A stretch of 64,000 bases of DNA. Origin: Olsenella uli. Lineage in GTDB: Bacteria; Actinomycetota; Coriobacteriia; Coriobacteriales; Atopobiaceae. The position numbers were made by a program, and so were the translations under genes. The notes beneath the pieces were generated by a model. The model searched no databases. It was not told the DNA's origin and was given only the letters and a program-made list of their open reading frames with translations. Each line of letters starts with the position of its first letter. The first letter of the stretch is position 1. The stretch covers positions 186,001 to 250,000 of the forward strand of contig NZ_JACJKN010000002.1 of assembly GCF_016900775.1 (NCBI RefSeq). The letters run 5' to 3'. Shown here piece by piece: positions 1 through 7,793 of the stretch.

Positions 1-463
1 CCCGGTAGGTGAGCGCGTCGAGCGCGAGGTGCGTGGCAAAGCCGAGCGCCACGTAGGGGGCGAGCGGCGGGCAGACGAGGTGCGTGGCCGCGGCAAACCC
101 CGCGAGCGCGAGCAGCGAGTGCGAGAAGGACCGGTGCGCCGAGAGCCGCGCCGCGCAGGCAAGGGCGGCGAGCCCCGCTGCCCCGAGCGCGAGCGCCCCG
201 AGCCCTCGCCCCGCCGCGGCGCGCAGGAGGGGCCCGCCGTGCGTCGCGTCCAGCAGGAGCGCGCCCACGAGCAGCGCCGCCGCCCCGGCGCGCGTGAGGC
301 GCTCGCGCCAGGGGTGCGCCGTGTCGCGCACGTCGAGGTCCGGCAGCGCGGCACCGACGGCCCCGCCAGCTGCCGCTGCCGCCAGGCCCGCGAGCCCCGC
401 CGCCGGCCCTGCGGCCGCCAGCGCCGCGGCGACGCCCACGGCGAGGTGCGTCCGTCCGGTCAT
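1..463 (-). CDS. DUF457/YdjM-family membrane-bound metal-dependent hydrolase (partial, runs off left edge)
   Basis: Translating the minus strand from the ATG whose complement is at 461-463 gives about 154 uninterrupted codons reaching the left edge, so the 3' end is missing. The product starts MTGRTHLAVGVAA, has several Ala/Leu-rich hydrophobic segments, an early acidic motif ALPDLDVRD, and the His motif HRSFSHSLLAL. This layout (N-terminal TH, PDLD, HRxxSHS between membrane spans) is that of the YdjM/DUF457 inner-membrane hydrolases. A strong ribosome site (GGGAGGGGG) sits just upstream of the ATG. It is divergent from the thiamine operon. The cellular role of the family is poorly known; metal-dependent hydrolysis is predicted from family membership only. 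Confidence 0.72.
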   Translation of the reverse strand, partial: MTGRTHLAVGVAAALAAAGPAAGLAGLAAAAAGGAVGAALPDLDVRDTAHPWRERLTRAGAAALLVGALLLDATHGGPLLRAAAGRGLGALALGAAGLAALACAARLSAHRSFSHSLLALAGFAAATHLVCPPLAPYVALGFATHLALDALTYR

Positions 464-594
464 GCGTCCCCCTCCCTTCGCGCTTGCTGCCCTATGGTAG
501 CGCCGGTTGCGCCCTGCCGGGAAAGGCGGGGTTTTGTGTGGGAGGGTGCCCGCGCGCTCTGCGGGAGGTCTCCTCCGGCAGATTTCCCCCGTCG

Positions 595-731
595 TTGGGT
601 GGCATGTTTGATGCCCTGGCCAAAAGGCGGGTGGTTTTGTGTGGCTACGAGACCACCGTTCTTCTCGCCACCTGCGGTTTTGCCGGATGCAGCGCGGCAT
701 CGGGCGCCCCTGCATCAAAGATGCCACCCAA
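595..731. repeat. Intergenic inverted-repeat element enclosing the GGCGAGAAGAAC word
   Basis: The arms are 595-614 (TTGGGTGGCATGTTTGATGC) and 712-731. They are 20 bases with one mismatch, separated by about 97 bases. The spacer contains an exact reverse-orientation copy of the recurrent 12-mer (658-669). No ORF here looks real. This fills most of the gap between the divergent DUF457 gene and the riboswitch operon (464-1005). Confidence 0.6.
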
Positions 732-784
732 TGCCGGGGCATTTCTGCGGTGCGTCCTCCGGTGCCCCGCAGTCGAGAAGGACT

Positions 785-828
785 TTGCGGCCGCGTCAGC
801 CCGCCGTGCTACACTGTCACCGACAGTG
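785..828 (+). promoter_or_regulatory. Candidate promoter and short hairpin ahead of the TPP riboswitch
   Basis: A -10-like TACACT (810-815) follows TTGCGG (785-790) at a long 19-base spacing. Overlapping the -10 is a perfect 7-bp inverted repeat, CACTGTC-acc-GACAGTG (812-828). The -35 match is weak, so promoter assignment is tentative. The hairpin is directly visible. Confidence 0.3.
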
Positions 829-934
829 GGGGGGCTGGCGCACGCCGGCTGAGATTGGGCCCAGGAGATCGGACGCGCGTCCGAGGGCGGCCCTGACCCA
901 GGAACCTGATCCGGGTAATGCCGGCGTAGGGACC
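826..934 (+). promoter_or_regulatory. TPP (THI-box) riboswitch
   Basis: The conserved core is present in order: GCCGGCTGAGA (CTGAGA at 849-854), a variable arm, then ACCTGATC (904-911) and GGGTAATGCCGGCGTAGGGA (913-932). These are the hallmark TPP aptamer sequences. It lies 70-180 bases upstream of a GTG start preceded by GGGAGGG, so control could be translational or by termination. The genes it leads form a thiamine-precursor uptake operon, which fits repression by thiamine pyrophosphate. Confidence 0.95.
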
Positions 935-1005
935 AGCGGGGACGCGCCCGCACCGAGGCACCTACGAGAGACGGGGTGCCCTGGGGCACCCGGAAGGGAG
1001 GGCGC

Positions 1006-1347
1006 GTGAACTGCTCGGTTGCCATTCAGTTCCTGCCCATGGACGCCACCACGGATGATGCCACGTGCGACGCGGTGGACGCCGTCATCGCCTACATCGA
1101 CTCGACGGGGGTGGACTACTTCGTCGGCCCCTTTGAGACGGCGATCGAGGGCGACTACGAGACCTGCATGGAGATCCTCAAGAACTGCCAGCTCGTGGGT
1201 GCCAAGGCGGGCTGCCGCCACATGATGACCTACGCCAAGATCAACTTCCGGCCCAATGGCGACGTCATGTCCACGGAGCACAAGGTGGGCAAGTACCACC
1301 CGGGGGACCCGGAGTTCGCCCCCAAGGCCGCGGACGCGGCGGCCTAG
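1006..1347 (+). CDS. MTH1187/YkoF-family thiamine-binding protein
   Basis: A 113-residue protein beginning at GTG 1006, chosen because GGGAGGG lies just upstream and upstream codons would be inside the riboswitch expression region. The sequence (NCSVAIQFLPMD..., AYIDSTGVDYFVGPFETAIEG, ...YAKINFRPNG) matches the small ferredoxin-like-fold thiamine-binding family (DUF77, MTH1187/YkoF type) that binds thiamine or its hydroxymethylpyrimidine moiety. It is the first gene after the TPP riboswitch, one base before the permease start, so it is translationally linked to the importer. A role as cytosolic ligand carrier or sensor is inferred. Confidence 0.82.
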   Translation: MNCSVAIQFLPMDATTDDATCDAVDAVIAYIDSTGVDYFVGPFETAIEGDYETCMEILKNCQLVGAKAGCRHMMTYAKINFRPNGDVMSTEHKVGKYHPGDPEFAPKAADAAA

Positions 1348-1348
1348 C

Positions 1349-2137
1349 ATGGCGTCCCGTCCCGAGCCCACCTGCGCGCGCCGCGTGCTCACGCCGCTTC
1401 TGACCGTCCTGGCGCTGCTCGTAGTCTGGCAGGCCGTCGTGGGCGTGGGGCTCGTCCCCAACTTCCTGCTGCCCACGCCGGTGCAGGTGGTCCAGTCCCT
1501 CGTGGAGGACGCCCCGCTGCTCGCGAGCCACTGCGTGACCACGCTCGCCGAGGCCGCGGCCGGTCTTGCGGCGGGCGTTGCGCTGGGCTTTGTCTTTGCG
1601 GTGCTCATGGACCGCTTCGAGGGATTCTACCTGGCCTTCGAGCCGCTCATGACCATCTCGCAGACCATCCCCACCGTGGCCATAGCCCCGCTTCTGGTGC
1701 TGTGGCTCGGCTACGGCGCGCTGCCCAAGGTCGTGCTCGTGATCATCTCGACGTTCTTCCCGATCACGGTGTCCCTGGCCTCGGGCTTTCGCTCGGTGGA
1801 CCCGGACGTCATCGACCTCATGCGCACCATGAACGCCTCGCGCTGGCAGATCTTCTGGTACGCCAAGCTGCCCGCCGCGGCGGAGCAGTTCTTCAGCGGA
1901 CTCAAGATCTCCGCCACCTACGCCATCGTCGGTGCGGTCATCGCCGAGTGGCTCGGCGGCAACGTGGGCCTGGGCGTCTACATGACGCGCGTGCGCAAGT
2001 CCTTCTCGTATGACCGCATGTTTGCCTCGATCATCGTCATCTCCGCGCTGTCGCTCGGCCTCATGAAGCTCGTGGAGCTGGCCCAGCGCGCGTGCATGCC
2101 CTGGAAGCGGGCAGAAAGGAACAGCAATGAGCGATAA
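1349..2137 (+). CDS. ABC transporter permease for thiamine precursor (ThiX-type)
   Basis: A 262-residue integral membrane protein of the binding-protein-dependent permease family. ATG 1349 is one base after the preceding stop. It has an N-terminal span (LTPLLTVLALLVVWQAVVG) and about five further spans. The permease cytoplasmic loop lies around residues 165-190 (DLMRTMNASRWQIFWYAKLP), followed by a glycine a few residues on, as expected for coupling to the ATPase. Length and layout match SsuC/ThiX permeases. It overlaps the binding-protein gene by 11 bases. Substrate (HMP or formylaminopyrimidine) is inferred from the riboswitch and the THI5-like neighbour. Confidence 0.85.
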   Translation: MASRPEPTCARRVLTPLLTVLALLVVWQAVVGVGLVPNFLLPTPVQVVQSLVEDAPLLASHCVTTLAEAAAGLAAGVALGFVFAVLMDRFEGFYLAFEPLMTISQTIPTVAIAPLLVLWLGYGALPKVVLVIISTFFPITVSLASGFRSVDPDVIDLMRTMNASRWQIFWYAKLPAAAEQFFSGLKISATYAIVGAVIAEWLGGNVGLGVYMTRVRKSFSYDRMFASIIVISALSLGLMKLVELAQRACMPWKRAERNSNER

Positions 2138-3188
2138 GAACCTCGCCATGAGCCTCAGCCGCCGCCAGTTTGTCGCCGCCGCGGGAGCCGCCGCGACGAC
2201 CGCGGCCCTCGCGGCCTGTGACGGCGCGCAGGCCCCCACCGCGGATGTCGCCGCTGGCTCCGCGGACGGCGGCGAGGGCGGGGAGAAGACCAAGGTCTCC
2301 TTCGTCCTTGACTACACCCCCAACACCAACCACACCGGCATCTACGTGGCGCTCGCCGAGGGCTACTTCGCCGAGGAGGACCTCGAGGTGGAGATCGTCC
2401 AGCCGCCCGCGGACGGCGCGGACGCCCTGATTGGCGCCGGCGGGGCGCAGATGGGCGTCTCCTACCAGGACTACATCGCCAACAACCTGGCCTCCGACCA
2501 GCCGATGCCCTACTCGGCCGTGGCCGCGATCATCCAGCACAACACCTCCGGCATCATGAGCCGCGCCGAGGACGGCGTCACGCACCCCGCCGCCATGGAG
2601 GGCCACACCTACGCCACGTGGGACATGCCCGTCGAGCAGGCCACCGTGCGTCACTGCGTGGAGGCCGACGGCGGCGACTGGTCCAAGGTCGAGCTCGTGC
2701 CGTACGAGGTTGACGACGAGGTCAGCGGCCTGCGCGCCAACATGTTCGACACCGTGTGGGTCTATGAGGCCTGGGCCGTCCAGAACGCCGTGGTCCAGGA
2801 CTTCCCGTACAACTACTTCAGCTTCATCTCGGTGGACCCGGTCTTTGACTACTACACGCCGGTCATCGCCGCCAACGATGACTTCGCCGCCGAGAACCCC
2901 GAGGCCGTGAAGGCGTTTTTGCGCGCGGCCAAGAAAGGCTACGAGTACGCCGTGGAGAACCCCGACGCCGCGGCCGACATCCTCTGCGAGCAGGTGCCCG
3001 AGCTCGACTCCGCGCTCGTCCATCAGAGCCAGACCTACCTCGCCGGCCAGTACGTTGCCGACGCCGAGGCCTGGGGCGTCATCGACCCCGAGCGCTGGGC
3101 CGCCTTCTACCAGTGGCTGAACGACAACAACCTCGTGAACAACCAGCTCGACGTCAACGCCGGCTACGACCTCTCCTTCCTGGAGTAG
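2127..3188 (+). CDS. THI5/NMT1-like substrate-binding lipoprotein (thiamine-precursor uptake, ThiY-type)
   Basis: A 353-residue protein with a twin-arginine-like N terminus (SRRQFVAAAGAAATTAALAAC) ending in a lipobox cysteine near residue 31, so it should be a Tat- or Sec-exported lipoprotein. The mature part is typical of THI5/NMT1 domains: VSFVLDYTPNTNHTGIYVAL, GYFAEEDLEVEIVQPP, then YEAWAVQNAV. These bind pyrimidine thiamine precursors. It starts inside the permease gene and is followed two bases later by the ATPase start. This completes an importer of binding protein, permease and ATPase under TPP control. Confidence 0.88.
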   Translation: MSDKNLAMSLSRRQFVAAAGAAATTAALAACDGAQAPTADVAAGSADGGEGGEKTKVSFVLDYTPNTNHTGIYVALAEGYFAEEDLEVEIVQPPADGADALIGAGGAQMGVSYQDYIANNLASDQPMPYSAVAAIIQHNTSGIMSRAEDGVTHPAAMEGHTYATWDMPVEQATVRHCVEADGGDWSKVELVPYEVDDEVSGLRANMFDTVWVYEAWAVQNAVVQDFPYNYFSFISVDPVFDYYTPVIAANDDFAAENPEAVKAFLRAAKKGYEYAVENPDAAADILCEQVPELDSALVHQSQTYLAGQYVADAEAWGVIDPERWAAFYQWLNDNNLVNNQLDVNAGYDLSFLE

Positions 3189-3190
3189 GC

Positions 3191-3991
3191 GTGGGCGCTG
3201 GCGAGAAGAACGTGGCCCCCGCAGCCGCGGGCGCGCAGGCGACTCCCGCGCTCGCGGCCGAGGGGCTCACCCTCTCGTGGGACGGCGAGCACGTGGTCGT
3301 GCGCGGCGTCGACGTGACCGTGGCGCCCGGCGAGGTCTGCTGCCTCGTGGGCCGCTCCGGCTGCGGCAAGACCACGATCCTGCACGCCCTCGCCGGCCTG
3401 ACCACGCCTATGGCCGGCCGCGTCCTCTTGCATGGCGAGGACGTGACCGGCCGGCCGGGCCGCGTGAGCTACATGCTGCAGAAGGACCTCCTGCTGCCGA
3501 GCCGCCGCATCATCGACAACGTGTGCCTGCCGCTCATGCTCGCGGGCATGCGGAAGGCCGACGCGCGCGAGAAGGCCGCGCCGCTCTTTGGGCGCTTCGG
3601 CCTCGCGGGCTGCGAGCTCAAGTGGCCGAGCGAGCTCTCCGGCGGCATGCGCCAGCGCGCGGCGTTCCTGCGCACCTACCTCATGGGCGCCGACGTGACG
3701 CTGCTCGACGAGCCCTTCTCGGCGCTCGACGCCCTCACGCGCGCCGAGGTGCGGCGCTGGTTCGTGGACGTGGCCTCCGAGCTGGGGCTCTCCGCGCTCG
3801 TCATCACGCACGACGTGGACGAGGCCGTCTCCATGGCGAGCCGCATCTACGTGCTCGCGGGGGCGCCGGCCGCGGGCGAGCCGAGCCACGTGGCCGGCAT
3901 CGTGCCCGTGGAGCGCGTGGCCAGCGGGAGCTTCGAGCTCACCGACGAGTACCTCGCCGCCAAGCGCCGGGTCATGGCGCTTCTGGGGTAG
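3191..3991 (+). CDS. ABC transporter ATP-binding protein (ThiZ-type)
   Basis: A 266-residue nucleotide-binding subunit with Walker A GRSGCGKTT (residues ~55-63), a Q-loop QKDLLLPS, signature LSGGMRQRAAF, Walker B VTLLDEPFSALDALT and switch His in VITHDVDEA. Closest in style to SsuB/TauB/ThiZ. Start taken at GTG 3191, two bases after the previous stop, with GGAG 6 bases upstream; longer starts would run antisense-like inside the binding-protein gene. Codons 4-7 (GEKN) are encoded by an exact copy of the 12-mer GGCGAGAAGAAC (3200-3211), so the N-terminal ~20 residues may be a non-conserved lead-in. Confidence 0.87.
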   Translation: MGAGEKNVAPAAAGAQATPALAAEGLTLSWDGEHVVVRGVDVTVAPGEVCCLVGRSGCGKTTILHALAGLTTPMAGRVLLHGEDVTGRPGRVSYMLQKDLLLPSRRIIDNVCLPLMLAGMRKADAREKAAPLFGRFGLAGCELKWPSELSGGMRQRAAFLRTYLMGADVTLLDEPFSALDALTRAEVRRWFVDVASELGLSALVITHDVDEAVSMASRIYVLAGAPAAGEPSHVAGIVPVERVASGSFELTDEYLAAKRRVMALLG

Positions 3992-4055
3992 CCGCCGACG
4001 CGAGGTCCTTCTCGGCGGCCAGATTGTATGCTGCGGGCGCGTGGGCGAGAAGAAC
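3992..4055 (+). terminator. Hairpin after the importer operon, with two copies of the recurrent word
   Basis: CCGCCGA (3992-3998) pairs with TCGGCGG (4012-4018) immediately after the ATPase stop. The right arm overlaps GTCCTTCTCGGC (4005-4016), a two-mismatch reverse copy of the 12-mer. An exact forward copy lies at 4044-4055. There is no clean T-run, so intrinsic termination is plausible but unproven. Confidence 0.4.
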
Positions 4056-4153
4056 GGATGGTCGAGAGGCCCCGCGCATCGTAAGCAGGGAATAACGGCA
4101 GTGTAAGGCTCGCGCAAGGGGAGGGGGAGCGATCCGTAAAAGGCCTTCCCCCG

Positions 4154-4180
4154 GACGTATCGTTAGGGCATCGATACGTC
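4154..4180 (+). promoter_or_regulatory. Perfect 9-bp inverted repeat upstream of the envelope operon
   Basis: GACGTATCG (4154-4162) and CGATACGTC (4172-4180), spacer 9 bases, end 13 bases before the GTG start at 4194. The size suits a dimeric repressor operator or a leader hairpin that could mask the ribosome site AAGGGAG. No matching second copy was seen in the window. Confidence 0.4.
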
Positions 4181-4193
4181 TGAAGGGAGCCTC

Positions 4194-5348
4194 GTGGGAG
4201 CACGGACCAGGACCCTCGTCGCCGGAGTTGCGCTCATCGCGGTTGCGGCGGCGCTTGCGATAGGGATCGCGCTCTTCTCCAACGCGGCGTTGCCTGGGCA
4301 GGCGCCTGACACGGCGTCCGGGGACGCGTCCGGCGGGCAGTCGCTCACGGTGGTCCGCGGCGTCATCGGCTCCGAGAAGGAGTCGCTCTTCGCCGACCCC
4401 GAGGCCAAGGAGATCTTCGCCCGCCACGGGCTCGACGTTCAGGTCACGACGTCGGGCTCCTGGGCCATGGCGGAGCGCGCGGGCATCGAGGAGTCTGACT
4501 TCGCCTCGCCCTCCTCCGAGATCGCCGCCGCGCACATCGAGGACGTCCACGGCGACGCCGTCCTCTCCACCACGCGCCCCTTCTACTCGCCGCTTGCCAT
4601 CGCCACCGGCGAGACGGTCCTTTCCGTTCTCGAGCAGAACGGCCTCGTCGAGCAGCGTGACGGCGTCTGGCACCTTGACATGGCCGCCTACCTCGACGCC
4701 GTCGCCAACGGCAGGCGCTGGACGGACCTCGCGGGCTCCGAGGCCTACCCCTCGAGCAGAAACGTCATGATCACCACCACCGACGTGCGCTCCTCCAACT
4801 CCGCGCTCATGTACCTCAGCCTCGCGAGCTACGTCCTCAACGGCAACGCCGTGGTCACGAGCGAGGACGCGGCGCGCCAGCAGGCCACGGACTCCCTGGC
4901 CCGCCTCTTCCTCGACCAGGGCTACTCGCAGTCCTCCTCCGCAGGGCCGTGGGAGTCCTTCCTCTCCAAGGGGCCCATGAACCAGCCGCTCACGCTCATC
5001 TATGAGAGCCAGTACCTCGAGGCTCAGATGAACGAGCCCACGCGCGTGACCGACGAGATGCGCATCTGCTACCCCGCGCCCACCATCTTCTCGGACCACG
5101 TGGTCGTGGCCTTCTCCGAGGCGGGGCAGCAGGTCCAGGACGTGCTGGACAACGACCCTGACATGGCGCGCGTCATCGCCCGGCACGGGTTTCGCCTCAA
5201 CGGCTCCAACTCGGGCGTCTTCTCCGAGCAGGTGGGGGAGGCCGGGCTCGCCGGATACGCCGCGGACGGCACGTTCATCGACGCCGCCCAGGCTCCCAGC
5301 TACGAGGTGGCGGACGCCATGCTCCAGACCATCGAGGCGCTGTACTAG
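4194..5348 (+). CDS. Exported substrate-binding-like protein (PBP2-type) of the VWA-TelA operon
   Basis: A 384-residue protein starting at GTG 4194 with AAGGGAG upstream. Residues ~5-28 form a signal anchor (TLVAGVALIAVAAALAIGIA) without a lipobox. The rest looks like a periplasmic-binding-protein type II fold: VVRGVIGSEKESLFADPEAK, a mid-protein RNVMITTTDVRSSNSALMYL and a C-terminal PAPTIFSDHVVVAFSEAG. No precise substrate is recognisable. It is 20 bases ahead of a VWA lipoprotein that carries a similar binding-like domain, then a membrane protein and TelA, so these four probably form one envelope-stress or toxic-anion-associated operon. The binding-protein assignment is by pattern only. Confidence 0.5.
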   Translation: MGARTRTLVAGVALIAVAAALAIGIALFSNAALPGQAPDTASGDASGGQSLTVVRGVIGSEKESLFADPEAKEIFARHGLDVQVTTSGSWAMAERAGIEESDFASPSSEIAAAHIEDVHGDAVLSTTRPFYSPLAIATGETVLSVLEQNGLVEQRDGVWHLDMAAYLDAVANGRRWTDLAGSEAYPSSRNVMITTTDVRSSNSALMYLSLASYVLNGNAVVTSEDAARQQATDSLARLFLDQGYSQSSSAGPWESFLSKGPMNQPLTLIYESQYLEAQMNEPTRVTDEMRICYPAPTIFSDHVVVAFSEAGQQVQDVLDNDPDMARVIARHGFRLNGSNSGVFSEQVGEAGLAGYAADGTFIDAAQAPSYEVADAMLQTIEALY

Positions 5349-5368
5349 CGCCGGGGAGGAGAGGGACC

Positions 5369-6991
5369 ATGCTGAACGCACCCGTCACACGCCGCCGCTG
5401 GCTCGCTGTTCTTCTCGCCCTGGGCTGCGCGCTTGGCTGCGTGGCCGCCCTGCCCGCCTGCACGGGCGGCGGGCCCGCGCAGGGCGAGCCCCAGGGACGG
5501 CCCGCCGACGAGGGCGCCGACTCCGAGCCCGCGGCCGACGTCTCGGGCACGACGCTGCGCGTGCTCGCGGGCTCGGAGGTCCAGGACATGCTGCCCATCC
5601 TGGAGGACGCCGAGGCGGAGCTGGGGATCTCGGTGGAGCTTGAGTACATGGGAACGCTCGACGGCACGGAGGCGGTCATGGCGGGCGAGGGGGACTACGA
5701 CGCCACGTGGTTTCCGTCCAACGCCTACATGAGCCTCTTTGACGAGAAGGGCTCGCTCGTCTCGCAGGAGACCTCGATCATGCGGACGCCGGTGGTGCTC
5801 GGCGTGAGGGCAGATCGCGCTGCCGAGCTTGGCTGGGACGAGGAGAGCCCCACCTGGGCCGAGGTCGTGGACGCTGCCGCCTCGGGCGAGTTCTCCTATG
5901 GCATGTCCAGCCCGGTCTCGTCCAACAGCGGCTTCTCCGCGCTGGTGGAGCTCGCGACGGCGCTCTCGGGAACGGGCGTTGCCATCTCAGCCGACGACGT
6001 CTCGCTCGTGGCGGCGGACCTCACGAGGTTTGCCCGGGGGCAGGCGCTCACGAGCGGCTCGTCGGGCTGGCTCATGGAGGCCTACGACAAGGACGCGTCC
6101 GCCGTCGACGGCATCTTCAACTACGAGTCGCTCATCCTGCAGGACGAGGGGCTCGTGGAGGTGATCCCGCAGGACGGCGTCATAACCGCGGACTACCCGC
6201 TCACGCTGCTCTCCGGCCGCGGGGAGGACGCCGAGGCGGCGTATCGGGCGCTCGTGGACTACCTGCGTCGCGATGACGTCCAGCGGCGCATCGCGGACGA
6301 GACGCTCCGCCGCACGGACGCGACGACGCCCGATGACGCGCGGATGGTCTTCGAGATCCCCTTCCCCAACCGCCTCGAGACGGTGCGCGCCCTGCTCTCC
6401 AGCTGGGTCTCCGACGTGCGCAAGCCCGCCAACATGGTCTTTCAGATCGACACCTCGGGCTCCATGGAGGGCGAGCGCCTCGACGCGCTCAAGGCCGCGC
6501 TCGTCTCCCTCACGGACACCGGGGCGGACGGCACGACCTCGCTCCTCACGTTCCAGCCGCGAGAGATGGTGCACTTCGTCGAGTTTGGCTCGGAGATCAA
6601 GAGCGAGAAGGACCTCGAGGTGGCGGCGGACGGAGACCTCTCCGACGTGCGCGCCTACGTGGAGGGGCTTCGCACGGCGGGCAACACGGCAATCTACGGC
6701 ACCCTGCAGCACTCCCTCGAGCTGGCGGCGCAGAGCCGCTCGGACGACAACGTGACGTCGGTCGTGCTCTTCTCGGACGGGGAGAACACCGACTACCCGG
6801 GCATCGCCGAGTTCTCCTCCTGGTACGAGGCCACGCCCGAGGTCCAGGGCATCCCCGTCTACGCGATTCTCTTCGGCGAGGCCAGCAGGGCGGAGATGGA
6901 GCAGCTCACCCAGCTGACGGGCGGGCGCGCCTTCGACGCCACGGGCGGCGACCTCACCGCCGCTTTCAAAGAGATATGCGGCTATCTGTAA
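5369..6991 (+). CDS. Lipoprotein with substrate-binding-like domain and von Willebrand factor A domain
   Basis: A 540-residue predicted lipoprotein: signal peptide to a lipobox LPAC with Cys31, a binding-protein-like region (~residues 55-340; TTLRVLAGSEVQDMLPILED, ALTSGSSGWLMEAYD), then a VWA domain (~355-540). The metal-ion adhesion site DTSGSM is at residue ~361, with SLLTFQP and VVLFSDGENTD following, as in VWA MIDAS proteins. ATG 5369 has GGGGAGGAGAGG upstream. The signal-peptide codons contain an exact reverse copy of the 12-mer (5408-5419). The stop codon sits in an AATTGGGGAC word resembling a palindrome in sufD. The VWA part suggests Mg-dependent protein contacts outside the membrane. 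Confidence 0.75.
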   Translation: MLNAPVTRRRWLAVLLALGCALGCVAALPACTGGGPAQGEPQGRPADEGADSEPAADVSGTTLRVLAGSEVQDMLPILEDAEAELGISVELEYMGTLDGTEAVMAGEGDYDATWFPSNAYMSLFDEKGSLVSQETSIMRTPVVLGVRADRAAELGWDEESPTWAEVVDAAASGEFSYGMSSPVSSNSGFSALVELATALSGTGVAISADDVSLVAADLTRFARGQALTSGSSGWLMEAYDKDASAVDGIFNYESLILQDEGLVEVIPQDGVITADYPLTLLSGRGEDAEAAYRALVDYLRRDDVQRRIADETLRRTDATTPDDARMVFEIPFPNRLETVRALLSSWVSDVRKPANMVFQIDTSGSMEGERLDALKAALVSLTDTGADGTTSLLTFQPREMVHFVEFGSEIKSEKDLEVAADGDLSDVRAYVEGLRTAGNTAIYGTLQHSLELAAQSRSDDNVTSVVLFSDGENTDYPGIAEFSSWYEATPEVQGIPVYAILFGEASRAEMEQLTQLTGGRAFDATGGDLTAAFKEICGYL

Positions 6992-7070
6992 ATTGGGGAC
7001 GGGTTTGTTCTCTCAGAGAAAACGGGACAGGTTGGGGGTGCCCGCCACGTCGCCACGGATGGGAGGTTCG

Positions 7071-7757
7071 ATGCCAGGGGAACGGGGCCTCGTGCTCGGG
7101 ATGTCGGCGACGGTCTTCGTCGTGTTCTGCGTCTCCGCCCTTCTTGCCTCGGGGCTCGCCGCTCAGGTGGCGCTCGTGGTCGTCGGCGCCCTCATGTCGG
7201 CGGGCTCGTGGCTGCTGCTCACCTCGCTCAACATGCCTCGCCACGTGGCGGCGATAGACCTGGACGCGCTCGTCGGGGCCGACCCCACGCTCAAGGAGTC
7301 CGCCGAGGCCGTGAGCGGCATGGCGGGCCGCATCGACGAGGCGTGCGCCGCGGACAGCCCCCGCGGCATCGCGGCGGAGTCTGAGCGGCTGCGGGCCCTC
7401 GTGTCCTCCATGGCGGAGCTCGTGGAGCTGCCCGAGTTTGCCACGGCCGGGGCGGAGGAGGACCGCCACCTCGTCCTCTCGCTTGCCACCACGTGGCTGC
7501 CGGGCGCCTGGGACCAGCTTGTGACCAACGTCCGCTACCTGGGGTTTGGCGGTCGGGCGAGCTCGCGCGCCAGGCGGAACGTGACCGCGCTCGACGAGCA
7601 GTGCGCGCACGTCGCCGGCGCGCTCGACCGCATACGGACCAACATCGTCGACGGGGCCTCCGCGAAGATCGAGACGGGCTCCGACTACCTGCGCCAGCGT
7701 CTCGGCCATCGGTCGCCCGAGCTCTCCTTGGGGGAGCCGCCCGATGACCTCTCATAG
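7071..7757 (+). CDS. Membrane-anchored protein between VWA protein and TelA (function unknown)
   Basis: ATG 7071 is preferred because GGGAGG (7061-7066) precedes it by four bases. An in-frame extension to 6993 would begin two bases after the previous stop with no ribosome site. The 228 residues start with two hydrophobic segments (ATVFVVFCVSALLASGLA and VALVVVGALMSAGSWLLL), then a soluble, mostly helical domain of about 170 residues. TelA loci often carry an XpaC-like membrane protein in this position, but I do not see enough similarity to assert that. It is 36 bases before telA and probably co-transcribed. Confidence 0.6.
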   Translation: MPGERGLVLGMSATVFVVFCVSALLASGLAAQVALVVVGALMSAGSWLLLTSLNMPRHVAAIDLDALVGADPTLKESAEAVSGMAGRIDEACAADSPRGIAAESERLRALVSSMAELVELPEFATAGAEEDRHLVLSLATTWLPGAWDQLVTNVRYLGFGGRASSRARRNVTALDEQCAHVAGALDRIRTNIVDGASAKIETGSDYLRQRLGHRSPELSLGEPPDDLS

Positions 7758-7793
7758 CCGACGGAACGATCTGACACTTGGAGAGGAGCCATC

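Noticed and set aside
29-1009. 326-codon plus-strand frame over the left edge and the riboswitch
   Set aside because: Runs through the TPP aptamer and antisense to the DUF457 gene; Arg/Pro-rich with no domain.
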